64,000 bases of DNA, from positions 45,089-109,088 of the forward strand of contig NZ_JACJHR010000028.1 in assembly GCF_014174495.1 (NCBI RefSeq), written 5' to 3'. Origin of the DNA: Amycolatopsis echigonensis. GTDB lineage: Bacteria > Actinomycetota > Actinomycetes > Mycobacteriales > Pseudonocardiaceae. The notes beneath the pieces were generated by a model that searched no databases, was not told where the DNA came from, and saw only the letters and a program-made list of their open reading frames with translations. Shown piece by piece: positions 34,720-42,925 of the stretch (position 1 is its first letter; each line of letters starts with the position of its first letter). The position numbers were made by a program, and so were the translations under genes.

Positions 34720-34773
34720 CTAGACAGCCTAGCGTCGCTAGTCTAGCGTTGCACCTGTTCCTAGCACTGCTAA
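34720..34773 (+). promoter_or_regulatory. CTAG-rich repeat cluster before the DUF4267 gene
   Basis: Five CTAG tetramers fall in 34720-34764, although CTAG is rare in such genomes. A perfect dyad ctagcg-t-cgctag is at 34729-34741, nested in outer ctagac/gtctag arms at 34720-34746, and the word actgcta occurs at both 34716 and 34766. This looks like an operator and promoter for the 34789-36866 genes. No regulator gene is adjacent. The rest of 34617-34788 includes the cmk promoter side. Confidence 0.45.
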
Positions 34774-34788
34774 CTACCTGGGGTTCCC

Positions 34789-35157
34789 ATGCTGATCACC
34801 GCTTACGTCCTCGCCTGCGTCCCCGTCCTCGGCATCGTCTACATCGGGTTCGCGTACCTGTTCGCCCCGGCGAAGACCGCCGCGACGTTCGGCCTCCGGG
34901 AGATCCCGACCGGATCGACGGCGTTCTTCGAAATCAAGGGGGACCGCGACCTCGGCGCCGGGCTGATCCTCGGCGTCGCGATGCTGGCGGGCAGCCCGCA
35001 CCTGGTCGGCTGGCTGCTGCTGGCCGCGACCGTCATGCCGCTCTGCGACATGCTGATCATCCTGCGGCACCAGGGGAAGAAGGGGATCGCCTACGGCGTG
35101 CACGGCGCGACCGCCGCGTTCATGGCCGCCACCTCGGTTCTGTTCCTGCTGGGCTGA
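34789..35157 (+). CDS. DUF4267 small membrane protein
   Basis: 122 residues with four predicted membrane helices (roughly 5-26, 48-68, 71-90 and 98-120), separated by a short motif GLREIPTGSTAFFEIKGDRDLGAG that is usual in DUF4267 proteins (landmarks GLREIP and KGDRDLG). Members often accompany TetR regulators; none is next to this one, but a CTAG-rich dyad lies upstream. It is followed 27 bases later by the antiporter subunit genes. Biochemical function is not known. Confidence 0.78.
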   Translation: MLITAYVLACVPVLGIVYIGFAYLFAPAKTAATFGLREIPTGSTAFFEIKGDRDLGAGLILGVAMLAGSPHLVGWLLLAATVMPLCDMLIILRHQGKKGIAYGVHGATAAFMAATSVLFLLG

Positions 35158-35184
35158 ACTCCGCGAATCGGACAATGGGTTACC

Positions 35185-35676
35185 GTGGCGACCGTGAACG
35201 TCGAAGTCACCCCTCTTCCCGGAATCGGTGTCCGCAAGGACTTCGCCACCCGCGCGGGACGGCGCATCGGCGTCGTCACCCAGCGGGACGGCAAGATCGA
35301 GCTGATCGTGTCCAAATCGGACGACCCGGACGCCTGCCTCGCGTCGCTGCCGCTGACCGCGGACGAGGCGGGCGCGCTCTCGAATCTGCTGGGCGCGCCG
35401 CAGCTGGTGGCGCAGCTGAACGAGGAGCACCGCGAGCTGCCGGGCATCAACACGAAACAGCTGCCGATCACCGCGGACAGCCCGTTCGACGGCCGTTCGC
35501 TCGGCGACACCGCGATGCGCACGCGCACCGGCGTCTCGATCGTCGCGGTCATGCGGGCCGGGCAGGTGCACCCGTCGCCGGCGCCGGACTTCCTGTTCAC
35601 CGCGGGCGACCTGCTCGTCGTGGTCGGCACGTCCGAGGGACTGGAAGCCGCCGCCAAGATCCTCAAGCACGGCTGA
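35185..35676 (+). CDS. KhtT-like regulatory subunit of a cation/proton antiporter
   Basis: 163 residues starting at a GTG. The N-terminal half (VNVEVTPLPGIGVRKDF...RRIGVV) is the KhtT-type entry domain; the C-terminal half (about 85-160) is a TrkA-C/RCK_C domain with SLGDTAMRTRTGVSIVAVMR and FTAGDLLVVVGTSEGL. Such subunits bind nucleotides or sense pH and gate a CPA2 antiporter. The antiporter is encoded immediately downstream with a one-base stop-start overlap (TGATG), so a two-subunit K+/H+ antiporter as in Bacillus KhtTU is likely. Confidence 0.88.
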   Translation: MATVNVEVTPLPGIGVRKDFATRAGRRIGVVTQRDGKIELIVSKSDDPDACLASLPLTADEAGALSNLLGAPQLVAQLNEEHRELPGINTKQLPITADSPFDGRSLGDTAMRTRTGVSIVAVMRAGQVHPSPAPDFLFTAGDLLVVVGTSEGLEAAAKILKHG

Positions 35677-36866
35677 TGGACCACACCGCACTGTCGCTGG
35701 TCGAACTCGGCGCGGTCTTCTTCGTGCTCGGCGCGCTGGGCAGGCTCGCCGGCCGGATCGGCCTCTCCCCCATCCCCCTGTACCTGCTCGGCGGCCTGTG
35801 CTTCGGCTCCGGCGGCCTGATCCCGCTCGCCGACATCGGCGATTTCGCCCACCTCGCGAGCGAAATCGGCGTGGTGCTGCTGCTTCTGCTGCTCGGCCTG
35901 GAGTACTCCGCGGCCGAACTGTTCACCGGCATGCGGCGGTCGTGGACCGCGGGCCTGGTGGACATCGTGCTCAACGCCGCGCCCGGCGCGGCGGTCGCGC
36001 TGATCCTCGGCTGGGGCCCGATCGGCGCGACCGTCATGGCGGGCGTCACGTACATCTCGTCGTCCGGCATCATCGCGAAGGTCCTCGGCGACCTCGGCCG
36101 GCTCGGCAACCGGGAAACGCCGGTGGTGCTGTCGATCCTCGTGTTCGAGGACCTCGTGATGGCGCTGTACCTGCCGATCCTCACGGCGATCCTCGGCGGG
36201 GTCAGCCTGCTCGGCGGGCTGGAAGCGGTCGGCATCTCGCTCCTGGTGATCACCGTGGTGCTGGTGATCGCGCTCAAGTTCGGCCGGTACGTCTCGGCGC
36301 TGGTGGACAGCGACGACCGGGAAGTGTTCCTGCTCAAGATCCTCGGCGCGGCGCTGCTGGTGGCCGGGATCGCGTCGGCGCTGCAGGTGTCCGCGGCGGT
36401 CGGGGCGTTCCTGCTCGGCATCGCGGTGTCCGGGTCGACCGCGCACAACGCGACCCGGCTGCTGGAACCGTTGCGGGACTTGTTCGCCGCGATGTTCTTC
36501 GTGGTGTTCGGGCTGAACACGAACCCGTCGTCGATCCCGCCGGTGCTCGGCTGGGCCGCGGTGCTCGCGGTGGTGACGACGCTGACGAAGGTGGCCACCG
36601 GATGGTGGGCCGCGCGGCGGCAGAGGATCGGGCGGCTCGGCCGAGCCCGCGCCGGTGCGGCTCTGGTCGCGCGGGGCGAGTTTTCGATCGTCATCGCCGG
36701 GCTGGCCGTCACCGCGGGCGCGGTGGACGGCGAACTGGCCGCGCTCGCGACGGCTTATGTGCTGCTGATGGCGATCCTCGGCCCGACCGCGGCGCGAGTG
36801 GTCGAGCCGATCGCGAAAGCCTTGCAGCGCAAGGCCGCCGCGAAGGAAACCGTCACCGCCAGCTGA
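35676..36866 (+). CDS. CPA2 cation/proton antiporter (KhtU/KefB-like)
   Basis: 396 residues from the ATG at 35676; the frame extends far upstream only as a shadow. About 12 membrane helices. Na+/H+-exchanger landmarks include LEYSAAEL after helix 3, SSSGIIAKVL near 127-136, FEDLVMALYLP near 159-169, with the conserved acidic pair, and RGEFSIVIAGLA near 330. There is no C-terminal RCK domain, in keeping with a separate regulatory subunit gene just upstream. Expected function is K+ (or Na+) efflux against protons at the cytoplasmic membrane for pH and potassium balance. It ends at the bidirectional palindrome 36870-36920. Confidence 0.9.
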   Translation: MDHTALSLVELGAVFFVLGALGRLAGRIGLSPIPLYLLGGLCFGSGGLIPLADIGDFAHLASEIGVVLLLLLLGLEYSAAELFTGMRRSWTAGLVDIVLNAAPGAAVALILGWGPIGATVMAGVTYISSSGIIAKVLGDLGRLGNRETPVVLSILVFEDLVMALYLPILTAILGGVSLLGGLEAVGISLLVITVVLVIALKFGRYVSALVDSDDREVFLLKILGAALLVAGIASALQVSAAVGAFLLGIAVSGSTAHNATRLLEPLRDLFAAMFFVVFGLNTNPSSIPPVLGWAAVLAVVTTLTKVATGWWAARRQRIGRLGRARAGAALVARGEFSIVIAGLAVTAGAVDGELAALATAYVLLMAILGPTAARVVEPIAKALQRKAAAKETVTAS

Positions 36867-36869
36867 CGT

Positions 36870-36920
36870 CCGTGAAGGGCCCGTTGAGGGAATCTGATTC
36901 CCTCGAGGGGCCCTTCACGG
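36870..36920. terminator. Bidirectional terminator palindrome between convergent genes
   Basis: Arms of 24 bases at 36870-36893 and 36897-36920 match at 22 of 24 positions around a 3-base loop. It lies three bases after the antiporter stop and three before the stop of the convergent peptidase, so it can end both transcripts. The arm words ccgtgaaggg and gagggaat also occur in the repeat at 25762-25865. Confidence 0.75.
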
Positions 36921-36923
36921 CTT

Positions 36924-38768
36924 TCAACGCAAGTCGAAGCGCGCCGGAACCGCGCCGACCAACGGAACCTGGGCCGACGTCTTGGCCAGGTCGATGGTCA
37001 GCTTCGGCGGATTCGCCGGTCCAGTGATGAAGTCGGCGTCCGTGCCGCCGATCACCAGCGCCAGCCGGTGCCCGGCCGGGACGATGTGGTCCGTGCTCGC
37101 CAGCCGAAACGTCATCGTGTACGCCTTGCCCGGCGTGAGCCGCGCTTCCCGGCTCAGGGACTGGTAATTCGCCAGATCCGCCCAGCCGCGGCTGATGATC
37201 GTGTAGTCCACGTTCTTCGTGTCCGCGCTCGTCACCTTGTAGCAAGCGCTGTCGCCGTCGGTGCTCGAACCCCAGCACGTGCGGTCCGTGCCGGTCACGA
37301 TTCCTTCGCCGGAGCCGGAGAAATTGCGGATCGTCGCCGGGCCGTAGTCCACCAGCATCGCCGACAGCCGCGCGGTCGACGTGCTCGGCGTCGCCGTCAC
37401 GGTGATCGACGAGGTGCCCGAGACCTGCACCGGCGAAGCGAGCGCACCAGTGCTGTACAGGACGCGGTTCGCCGACGTGGCCGACGGATTCGCCGCCCAC
37501 GCGTTCTCCCCCACGTTCGGGTCGTCGGTGAACGACGCGGTGCCCCGGCCGCCCGAGGTGCCAAGCGTGCCGACGCCCGGCGTACGACCGGGTTGCGGCC
37601 GCAGGACCGTGGCTTTCGCGCCCGGCGCGGGGTAGGCCGCTTCGTCGACCCACTGGTCCGGCTGCCGCTCGACGGTCGCCATCGGTTCCTTGTCGATGCC
37701 GTTGTCGATGCCCATCAGGTAGTGGTCGAACCACCGGTGCAGAGTGTCGACCCACTCGGCGCGGCGGTAGTCGAACGGGTCGACGTGACCGGTCTGCGCG
37801 AGCCAGATCTTGCGCTGCACGCCCTTCGCGGCGAGCGCGTCCCACCATTGGCCGTAGTTGATCGGCATGACGTTCAGGTCGTTCACGCCGTGCGAGATGA
37901 ACACGCTGGCGCGCACGTTCTTCGCGTTCGCCACGTAGTCGCGCTCCGCCCACAGCGGCCCGTAGTCGCCGTTCGCGGTCGCGCCCTCGGCGAGTTTCCG
38001 GTTCTGCGCCGAGCAATCCTGGCCGCCGTTGCGCCGCTCGACGGTTTGCGCGAGCCCGTCCGGGTTGAAGCCGAACGACGCGCCGTCCGAGCGGTAGTAG
38101 TCGTACCAGGAGCTGATCGCGGAGATCGGCACGATGGTCTTGAGCCCCTCGACGCCGGTCGAGGCGACGCCGTTGGCGATGGTGCCGTCGTAGGACTTGC
38201 CGATCATGCCGACGCCGCCGTCGCTCCAGCTCGCCGACATCGTCGTGCCGCCGGTTTTCGCGGTGTAGCCGGTCGCGCGGCCGTTGAGCCAGTCGACGAC
38301 CTTCTTGGCCGACTGGACGTCCGAGTTCCCGCCGACGTCGACGCAGCCGGTCGACCGGTTGGTGCCCGCCAGGTCCACGAGCACCACCGCGTACCCGCGG
38401 GGCACGAAGTAGTTGTCGTAGAACAGCGGGAAGCCGACCGGGCGGCCCTGCGCGTCGTACGTCTTGAACTGGGTCTCGTTGCCCCGCCCCACCGAGGAGT
38501 AGTACGGGCTGGCGTCCATGATCACCGGGATCTTCTTGCCCGCCTCGGCCGGTTCCTTCGGCCGCACGATGTCCGCGGCGACGCGGTCCGGCACGCCGTC
38601 CCCGTCGCCGTCGCGGCCGAGGTCGACCCACACCGTTTCGCGGATCGCCCCGGCGTAGTCGTACCGCGGTTCGGTCGCCGTTCCCGCCGGGGCGGCCGTC
38701 GCGGCCGCCGGCGCCACCACTCCCGCGGCCAGCACCGCGGCGGCGCACAGCCCTGTCAGCACACGCAT
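36924..38768 (-). CDS. Secreted Xaa-Pro dipeptidyl-peptidase (CocE/NonD hydrolase family)
   Basis: 614 residues with a Sec signal peptide (MRVLTGLCAAAVLAAGVVAPAAA...; cut near residue 26). The alpha/beta hydrolase nucleophile is the Ser in GKSYDG near 204, with the acid in SHGVNDLNV near 306 and the His in QTGHVDPFDY near 335. The last 230 residues form the PepX C-terminal jelly-roll (GGRGTASFTDDP to GHRLALVIGGTDADFIT). It should release Xaa-Pro dipeptides from peptides outside the cell. It is a single gene, convergent with the antiporter. Confidence 0.9.
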   Translation of the reverse strand: MRVLTGLCAAAVLAAGVVAPAAATAAPAGTATEPRYDYAGAIRETVWVDLGRDGDGDGVPDRVAADIVRPKEPAEAGKKIPVIMDASPYYSSVGRGNETQFKTYDAQGRPVGFPLFYDNYFVPRGYAVVLVDLAGTNRSTGCVDVGGNSDVQSAKKVVDWLNGRATGYTAKTGGTTMSASWSDGGVGMIGKSYDGTIANGVASTGVEGLKTIVPISAISSWYDYYRSDGASFGFNPDGLAQTVERRNGGQDCSAQNRKLAEGATANGDYGPLWAERDYVANAKNVRASVFISHGVNDLNVMPINYGQWWDALAAKGVQRKIWLAQTGHVDPFDYRRAEWVDTLHRWFDHYLMGIDNGIDKEPMATVERQPDQWVDEAAYPAPGAKATVLRPQPGRTPGVGTLGTSGGRGTASFTDDPNVGENAWAANPSATSANRVLYSTGALASPVQVSGTSSITVTATPSTSTARLSAMLVDYGPATIRNFSGSGEGIVTGTDRTCWGSSTDGDSACYKVTSADTKNVDYTIISRGWADLANYQSLSREARLTPGKAYTMTFRLASTDHIVPAGHRLALVIGGTDADFITGPANPPKLTIDLAKTSAQVPLVGAVPARFDLR

Positions 38769-38780
38769 TCCCGTCGCCCT

Positions 38781-38831
38781 CCAGAGTCGTCGTCGGGTGC
38801 CGACAACTCTGGCCGGGCGCCGATGCCCGGC
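38781..38831 (-). terminator. Two tandem hairpins after rluB
   Basis: Hairpin one pairs 38781-38792 with 38801-38812 (11 of 12). Hairpin two pairs gccgggc at 38812-38818 with gcccggc at 38825-38831 (perfect, 6-base loop). They lie between the rluB stop and the peptidase ATG and probably end the parA-scpAB-rluB transcript; the first could also bind a regulator of the peptidase gene. Confidence 0.5.
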
Positions 38832-38856
38832 AGCAGGGCCGAAAGTGGGGAACCGG

Positions 38857-39609
38857 TCAGAGTCCCACGGTGCGGTACAGCGTGCCGACCTCGCCGCGGT
38901 TGAGCCTGCGGATCGTGCCCGGGCGCTGGTTGCCCAGCTGGACGTCGCCGACCGCGGTGCGGACCAGCTTGCGCACCGGATGCCCGGTGGCCGCCATCAG
39001 CCTGCGCACGATGTGCTTGCGCCCCTCGTGGATCACCAGCTCGATCATGCTGCGTCCGGAATGCATGTCCTTGACCCGGAACTGGTCGACCTTCACGATC
39101 CCGTCCGGCAGCTCCCAGCCCGCGCGCAGCTCCTTGCCCAGCCCGCGCGGCACCAGGCCCTCGACCTCCGCGAAGTAGGTCTTGAGCACCCGGTACGACG
39201 GGTGCATCAGCCGGTGCCCGAGGTCGCCGTCGTTGGTCAGCAGCAGCAGGCCCTCGGTGTTCTCGTCGAGCCGCCCGACGTGCACGACGCCCGGGGTCTC
39301 CTCCCACCGGCCGCGCAGGTAGTCGCCGACGCACGGGCGGCCCCGGTCGTCCGACATCGTCGAGTGCACGCCCTTGGGCTTGTTGAACGCGAGGTACACG
39401 AGGTCGTCGCGGAGGTTGACCCGCGTCCCGTCGACGTGGATCACCGCCTCGTCCGGGTGCACGCGGCGGCCCAGCTCGGTGACGACCTCGCCGTCCACCT
39501 CCACCCGGCCGGCCGCGATCAGGTCCTCGGCCGCCCGGCGCGACGCCACGCCGGCCTGCGACAGGACCTTCTGCAGGCGGATGCCGTCGGGGTGTTCGTC
39601 AGATGTCAT
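38857..39609 (-). CDS. rluB: 23S rRNA pseudouridine synthase, RluB/RsuA family
   Basis: 250 residues. An S4 RNA-binding domain is at about 9-56 (LQKVLSQAGVASRRAAEDLI), then the catalytic Asp in GRLDENTEGLLLLTNDG near 106-122, and GRKHIVRRLMAATGHPV near 190-206. It should form pseudouridine in helix 89 of 23S rRNA by family analogy. The ATG overlaps the scpB end by 11 bases. The scpA-scpB-rluB order is a widely conserved bacterial cluster; here cmk no longer follows, being 4 kb away. Confidence 0.93.
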   Translation of the reverse strand: MTSDEHPDGIRLQKVLSQAGVASRRAAEDLIAAGRVEVDGEVVTELGRRVHPDEAVIHVDGTRVNLRDDLVYLAFNKPKGVHSTMSDDRGRPCVGDYLRGRWEETPGVVHVGRLDENTEGLLLLTNDGDLGHRLMHPSYRVLKTYFAEVEGLVPRGLGKELRAGWELPDGIVKVDQFRVKDMHSGRSMIELVIHEGRKHIVRRLMAATGHPVRKLVRTAVGDVQLGNQRPGTIRRLNRGEVGTLYRTVGL

Positions 39610-40453
39610 CGATGGTGTCCACTTCGGGTAGCAGCGGAGCGATCGGGGGCAGGTCGTTCAGCGACGACAGCCCCAGTCGCTCCAGGAACAGCTCGGTCGT
39701 CACGTACAGCGTGCCCGTGGTCTCCGGGTCGGTGCCCATCTCCTCGATGAGCCCCCGCGCCAGCAGGGTCCGGATCACGCCGTCCACGTTCACCCCGCGC
39801 ACCGCCGCGACCCGGGCCCGGGTGACCGGCTGCCGGTACGCGATCACGGCGAGGCTCTCCAGCGCGGCCCTGGTCAGCTTCGACCGCTGGCCGTCCAGCA
39901 GGAGCTTCTCCACGAACGGGGCGTAGGTGTCCCTAGTGTAGAACCGCCACCCTTCGCCGACGCGCCGCAGGTCGATCCCGCTGGCCCGCTCGGTGAACTT
40001 CTGCGCCATCGTCCGCAGCGCGACGGTCACCCGGGCGACCGGCTGGTCCAGCGTTTCGGCGAGGGAATCCTCCGCGATCGGCGAATCCACGACGAGCAGC
40101 AGCGCTTCGAGAGCGGCTTCCAGCGCCTCGTCGTCCTCGACGCTGGGCAGGCCGCTGTCCACGGCGACCAGGCCTTCGTCGTCGGCTGGCGCGGGCTCCG
40201 CTTCGGGGACCCCGTCGGACTCCGGCGCGGCTTCGGCTTCCGCGGATTCCGGTTCGACGGCGTCGACGGACTCCGGCTCGGCCTCGTTTTCCGGCTGCGG
40301 CGCGGTTTCCGGCTCCGTCTCCCCGGCCGGTTCCTGCTCCCCGACCGGCTCGGCCGCGGCCTGTTCGGCCTCGACCTGAGCCTCTTCCGCCGGAGCGTCC
40401 GGCGCGGCCGGAGTCTCCTCCCGCTCCGGTGCGCGGTCGTCTTCGGTGCTCAC
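39599..40453 (-). CDS. scpB: Segregation and condensation protein B
   Basis: 284 residues from a GTG overlapping the scpA stop (GTGA). The conserved ScpB core with paired winged helices occupies about 108-270 (LEALLLVVDSPI, GWRFYTRDTYAPFV, LTRAALESLAVIAYRQPVTRARVAAVRG). Residues 1 to about 100 are an unusual, strongly acidic, Glu/Ala/Pro-rich and presumably disordered extension. ScpB dimers bind ScpA and modulate SMC in chromosome condensation. The last 11 bases overlap rluB. Confidence 0.94.
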   Translation of the reverse strand: MSTEDDRAPEREETPAAPDAPAEEAQVEAEQAAAEPVGEQEPAGETEPETAPQPENEAEPESVDAVEPESAEAEAAPESDGVPEAEPAPADDEGLVAVDSGLPSVEDDEALEAALEALLLVVDSPIAEDSLAETLDQPVARVTVALRTMAQKFTERASGIDLRRVGEGWRFYTRDTYAPFVEKLLLDGQRSKLTRAALESLAVIAYRQPVTRARVAAVRGVNVDGVIRTLLARGLIEEMGTDPETTGTLYVTTELFLERLGLSSLNDLPPIAPLLPEVDTIDDI

Positions 40454-41481
40454 CCGTATTCCTCCTCCTCGGCCGCCGCGCGGTCCTGCTCGGCGGCGGC
40501 GGACGCCTCGGCCACGCTGCCGCCGGTCCAGCGGACGTGCAGTTCCGCCAGCGCCTCCAGCTGGTCGAACTGCACCGACGATTCGCGGTAGAGCTCCAGC
40601 AGCGCGAGGAACCGGGCCACGATCTCCACCGTGTGCTCGCAGTCCGAGGTCAGTTCCTTGAACGTCGCCTGCCCGGCCTCGGCGAGCTTCAGCCGCAGCA
40701 GCGCGGCGTGCTCGCGCACGGACACGCGGCCCATGTGGATGTGCGCGATCGACACCTGCGGCGGCGGTTTCGGCCGGAACACCGCGACCGCGATCTCCGC
40801 GAACCGCTCCGGCGTGACGCCCAGCATCACCTCCGGCAGCAGCCCGAGGTACCGCTCCTCCAGCGCCACCGACCGCGGGTACCGCCGCAGCGCGCCTTCC
40901 TCCAGCTCGCCGAACAGCGCGGCCACCTGCTTGTAGGCGCGGTACTGCAGCATCCGCGCGAACAGCACGTCGCGGGCTTCCAGCAACGCCAGGTCGTCCT
41001 CGTTCTCGACCTCGGCCGCGGGCAGCAGCCGGGCGGCCTTGAGGTCGAGCAGGGTCGCCGCGATCACCAGGAACTCGGTGGTCTCGTCGAGGTTCCAGTC
41101 CGGGCCGAGCGCGCGGGTGTAGGCGATGAAGTCGTCGGTGACCGTGTGCAGGGCGACCTCGGTGACGTCCAGCTGGTGCTGCGAGATCAGCTGCAGCAGC
41201 AGGTCGAACGGGCCCTCGAAGTTCTGCAGCCGCACCTTGAACTTCGAGGAGCCTTCCTCGGCGGCGGCGTATCCCTCGGGGATGGTGCCGCCGTGCACCG
41301 TCTCGTGCTCCGCCGGAGCGGGCCCGGCGTCGGCGGGAGCCGCCGCGGAGTCCGCCGCCTCCGGGACTTCTTCGGCCGTGTTCTCCGGGACTTCCTCGCC
41401 TGCCGCGCTTTCCGGGTTCGGAGTGCTGTCCGAGACTGCCGCTTCCGGCTCCGGCAGCTCGGCCGATGCCGGTTCGTCCAT
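40450..41481 (-). CDS. scpA: Segregation and condensation protein A (kleisin)
   Basis: 343 residues. The kleisin core runs from FKVRLQNFEGPFDLLLQLI (about 80-98) through the helical N-domain (ATLLDLKAARLLP) to the C-terminal winged helix (TVEIVARFLALLELYRESSVQFDQ near 285-308). About 75 acidic, Ala/Pro/Glu-rich residues precede the core, and a Glu-rich tail follows. ScpA links the two SMC heads and carries ScpB. The ATG shares a base with the upstream gene stop (TGATG), and its own stop overlaps scpB (GTGA), so the group parA, small gene, scpA, scpB and rluB is tightly coupled. Confidence 0.94.
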   Translation of the reverse strand: MDEPASAELPEPEAAVSDSTPNPESAAGEEVPENTAEEVPEAADSAAAPADAGPAPAEHETVHGGTIPEGYAAAEEGSSKFKVRLQNFEGPFDLLLQLISQHQLDVTEVALHTVTDDFIAYTRALGPDWNLDETTEFLVIAATLLDLKAARLLPAAEVENEDDLALLEARDVLFARMLQYRAYKQVAALFGELEEGALRRYPRSVALEERYLGLLPEVMLGVTPERFAEIAVAVFRPKPPPQVSIAHIHMGRVSVREHAALLRLKLAEAGQATFKELTSDCEHTVEIVARFLALLELYRESSVQFDQLEALAELHVRWTGGSVAEASAAAEQDRAAAEEEEYG

Positions 41482-41897
41482 CAGCCCTCGGTTCCGCCGT
41501 CCTCGCTGCCCGCCCGCAATCGCTGCACCAGCACGGAATCCTCGCCGCGCTGGTCGAAGTCGGCGAGCAGCACGGCGACCGCCTCGCGGACCAGCCTGCC
41601 GCGGTCGACGACCAGGTCGTGCTTGGCGCGCAGGTTCAGCCGGGCCTGCTCCATCGCGAGCAGTTCCTCGCCGGAGACGTACACGGTGATCTTCGCGTCG
41701 TGCTTGGTGCGCCCGGACCCGCTGCGCGCCGCGTTGCGGGCCAGCTGGTCGGCTTCCGCGCCGCCCGCGGGCTTGCCGCCGCGTTGCACCGGTTCCGCGG
41801 GAGCGGGCACGGCGGGGCGTTCGAGCGCGGGGGTCGCCGGACTGGAGGTGAGGCGGAAAAGCTCCGACGCTCCGGGCAGGGAAGCGCGCCTGCTCAC
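41481..41897 (-). CDS. Small protein between parA and scpA, possible ribbon-helix-helix DNA-binding partner
   Basis: 138 residues from the GTG at 41897, overlapping the parA stop (GTGA); its own stop overlaps scpA. Residues 1-65 look disordered (Pro/Ala/Ser-rich). The last 70 hold one candidate folded unit: KITVYVSGEELLAMEQAR, then LVVDRGRLVREAVAVLLADF. A strand followed by two helices with a basic/hydrophobic pattern resembles ribbon-helix-helix proteins such as ParG-type partners of ParA. I cannot name a family. Context suggests a chromosome-organisation accessory acting with the orphan ParA and ScpAB. Confidence 0.7.
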   Translation of the reverse strand: MSRRASLPGASELFRLTSSPATPALERPAVPAPAEPVQRGGKPAGGAEADQLARNAARSGSGRTKHDAKITVYVSGEELLAMEQARLNLRAKHDLVVDRGRLVREAVAVLLADFDQRGEDSVLVQRLRAGSEDGGTEG

Positions 41898-42925
41898 CGA
41901 GCGATCACCTCGCGGGCCAGCGCGCGGTAGGCCGCGGCGCCGGCGGACTTGGGGGCCCAGGTCGTGATGGGTTCGCCCGCGACCGTCGTCTCGGGGAACC
42001 GGACGGTGCGGTTGATCACCGTGTCGAACACGGTGTCGCCGAATGCCTCGACCACGCGAGCCATGACCTCCTTCGAGTGCAGGGTTCTCGGGTCGTACAT
42101 CGTGGCGAGAATCCCCGTGATGTCCAGTTTGGGGTTGAGGCGTTCCTGCACCTTCTCGATCGTGTCGATCAGGAGCGCGACGCCTCGCAGACTGAAGAAC
42201 TCGCACTCCAGGGGGATGATCACACCGTCCGCGGCGGTCAATGCGTTCACCGTCAACAGGCCGAGCGAGGGCTGGCAGTCGACAAGAACATAGTCGTAGT
42301 CGTTCATCACCGGACGAAGGACCCGTAACAACGTGTGCTCGCGCCCTACCTCCGCGACGAGCTGGACCTCCGCCGCGGACAGGTCGATGTTGCTCGGCAG
42401 CAGGTCAACGCCGTCGACCCGGGTTTTCCGGAGCACGTCGGAGATCTGCACCGAGCGCTCCATGATGACGTTGTAGACCGTCTGGTCCAGTTCGTGCGGC
42501 TGGATGCCGAGCCCGACCGAGAGCGCGCCCTGCGGGTCGAAGTCGACCAGCAGCACCCGGCGGCCGCATTCGGCGAGCGCGGCCCCGAGGTTGATCGTGG
42601 ACGTGGTCTTGCCGACGCCGCCCTTCTGGTTGCACATGGCGAGCACCTTCGCCGGGCCGTGCCGCTCCAGCGGCGGCGGCTCGGGGATCTCGCGCAGCGG
42701 GCGCCCGGTGGGCCCGATCCCGCTCTCCGCGCGCTCCTTCGCCCGCATCCGGGCGCGTTCGGCGCGGGTCGCCGGCCGCTGCGGCTCGTCGCCCTCGTGG
42801 TCCGCCGGGGCGGCGATCCGCGCGTGCTCGAGGCTCGCCGCGGCCGAACCGGCGGACCCGGCGGACCCGGCTGGCCCTGCGGACGCTGCCGGGTCCTCCG
42901 GCTGGTTCGGTGTCGGTGTCGACAT
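41894..42925 (-). CDS. Orphan ParA-family ATPase
   Basis: 343 residues. A deviant Walker A KGGVGKTTSTINLGAALAE (near 102-120), DFDPQGALSVGLG near 128 and the Walker B-like DYVLVDCQPSLGLLT near 211 are intact. About 85 Ala/Gly/Ser and charged residues precede the ATPase domain. There is no parB beside it, so this is not the main parAB pair. It matches M. tuberculosis Rv1708 by position, upstream of scpA. A role in chromosome or cell-pole organisation is likely. The following small gene overlaps its stop and may encode its DNA-binding partner. Confidence 0.9.
   Translation of the reverse strand: MSTPTPNQPEDPAASAGPAGSAGSAGSAAASLEHARIAAPADHEGDEPQRPATRAERARMRAKERAESGIGPTGRPLREIPEPPPLERHGPAKVLAMCNQKGGVGKTTSTINLGAALAECGRRVLLVDFDPQGALSVGLGIQPHELDQTVYNVIMERSVQISDVLRKTRVDGVDLLPSNIDLSAAEVQLVAEVGREHTLLRVLRPVMNDYDYVLVDCQPSLGLLTVNALTAADGVIIPLECEFFSLRGVALLIDTIEKVQERLNPKLDITGILATMYDPRTLHSKEVMARVVEAFGDTVFDTVINRTVRFPETTVAGEPITTWAPKSAGAAAYRALAREVIAR

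Noticed and set aside
41894..42925. ParA as a mark of a plasmid or chromosome origin
   Set aside because: No parB, parS-like sites, dnaA or dnaN are nearby; the gene sits in the scpAB core cluster as in Mycobacterium.
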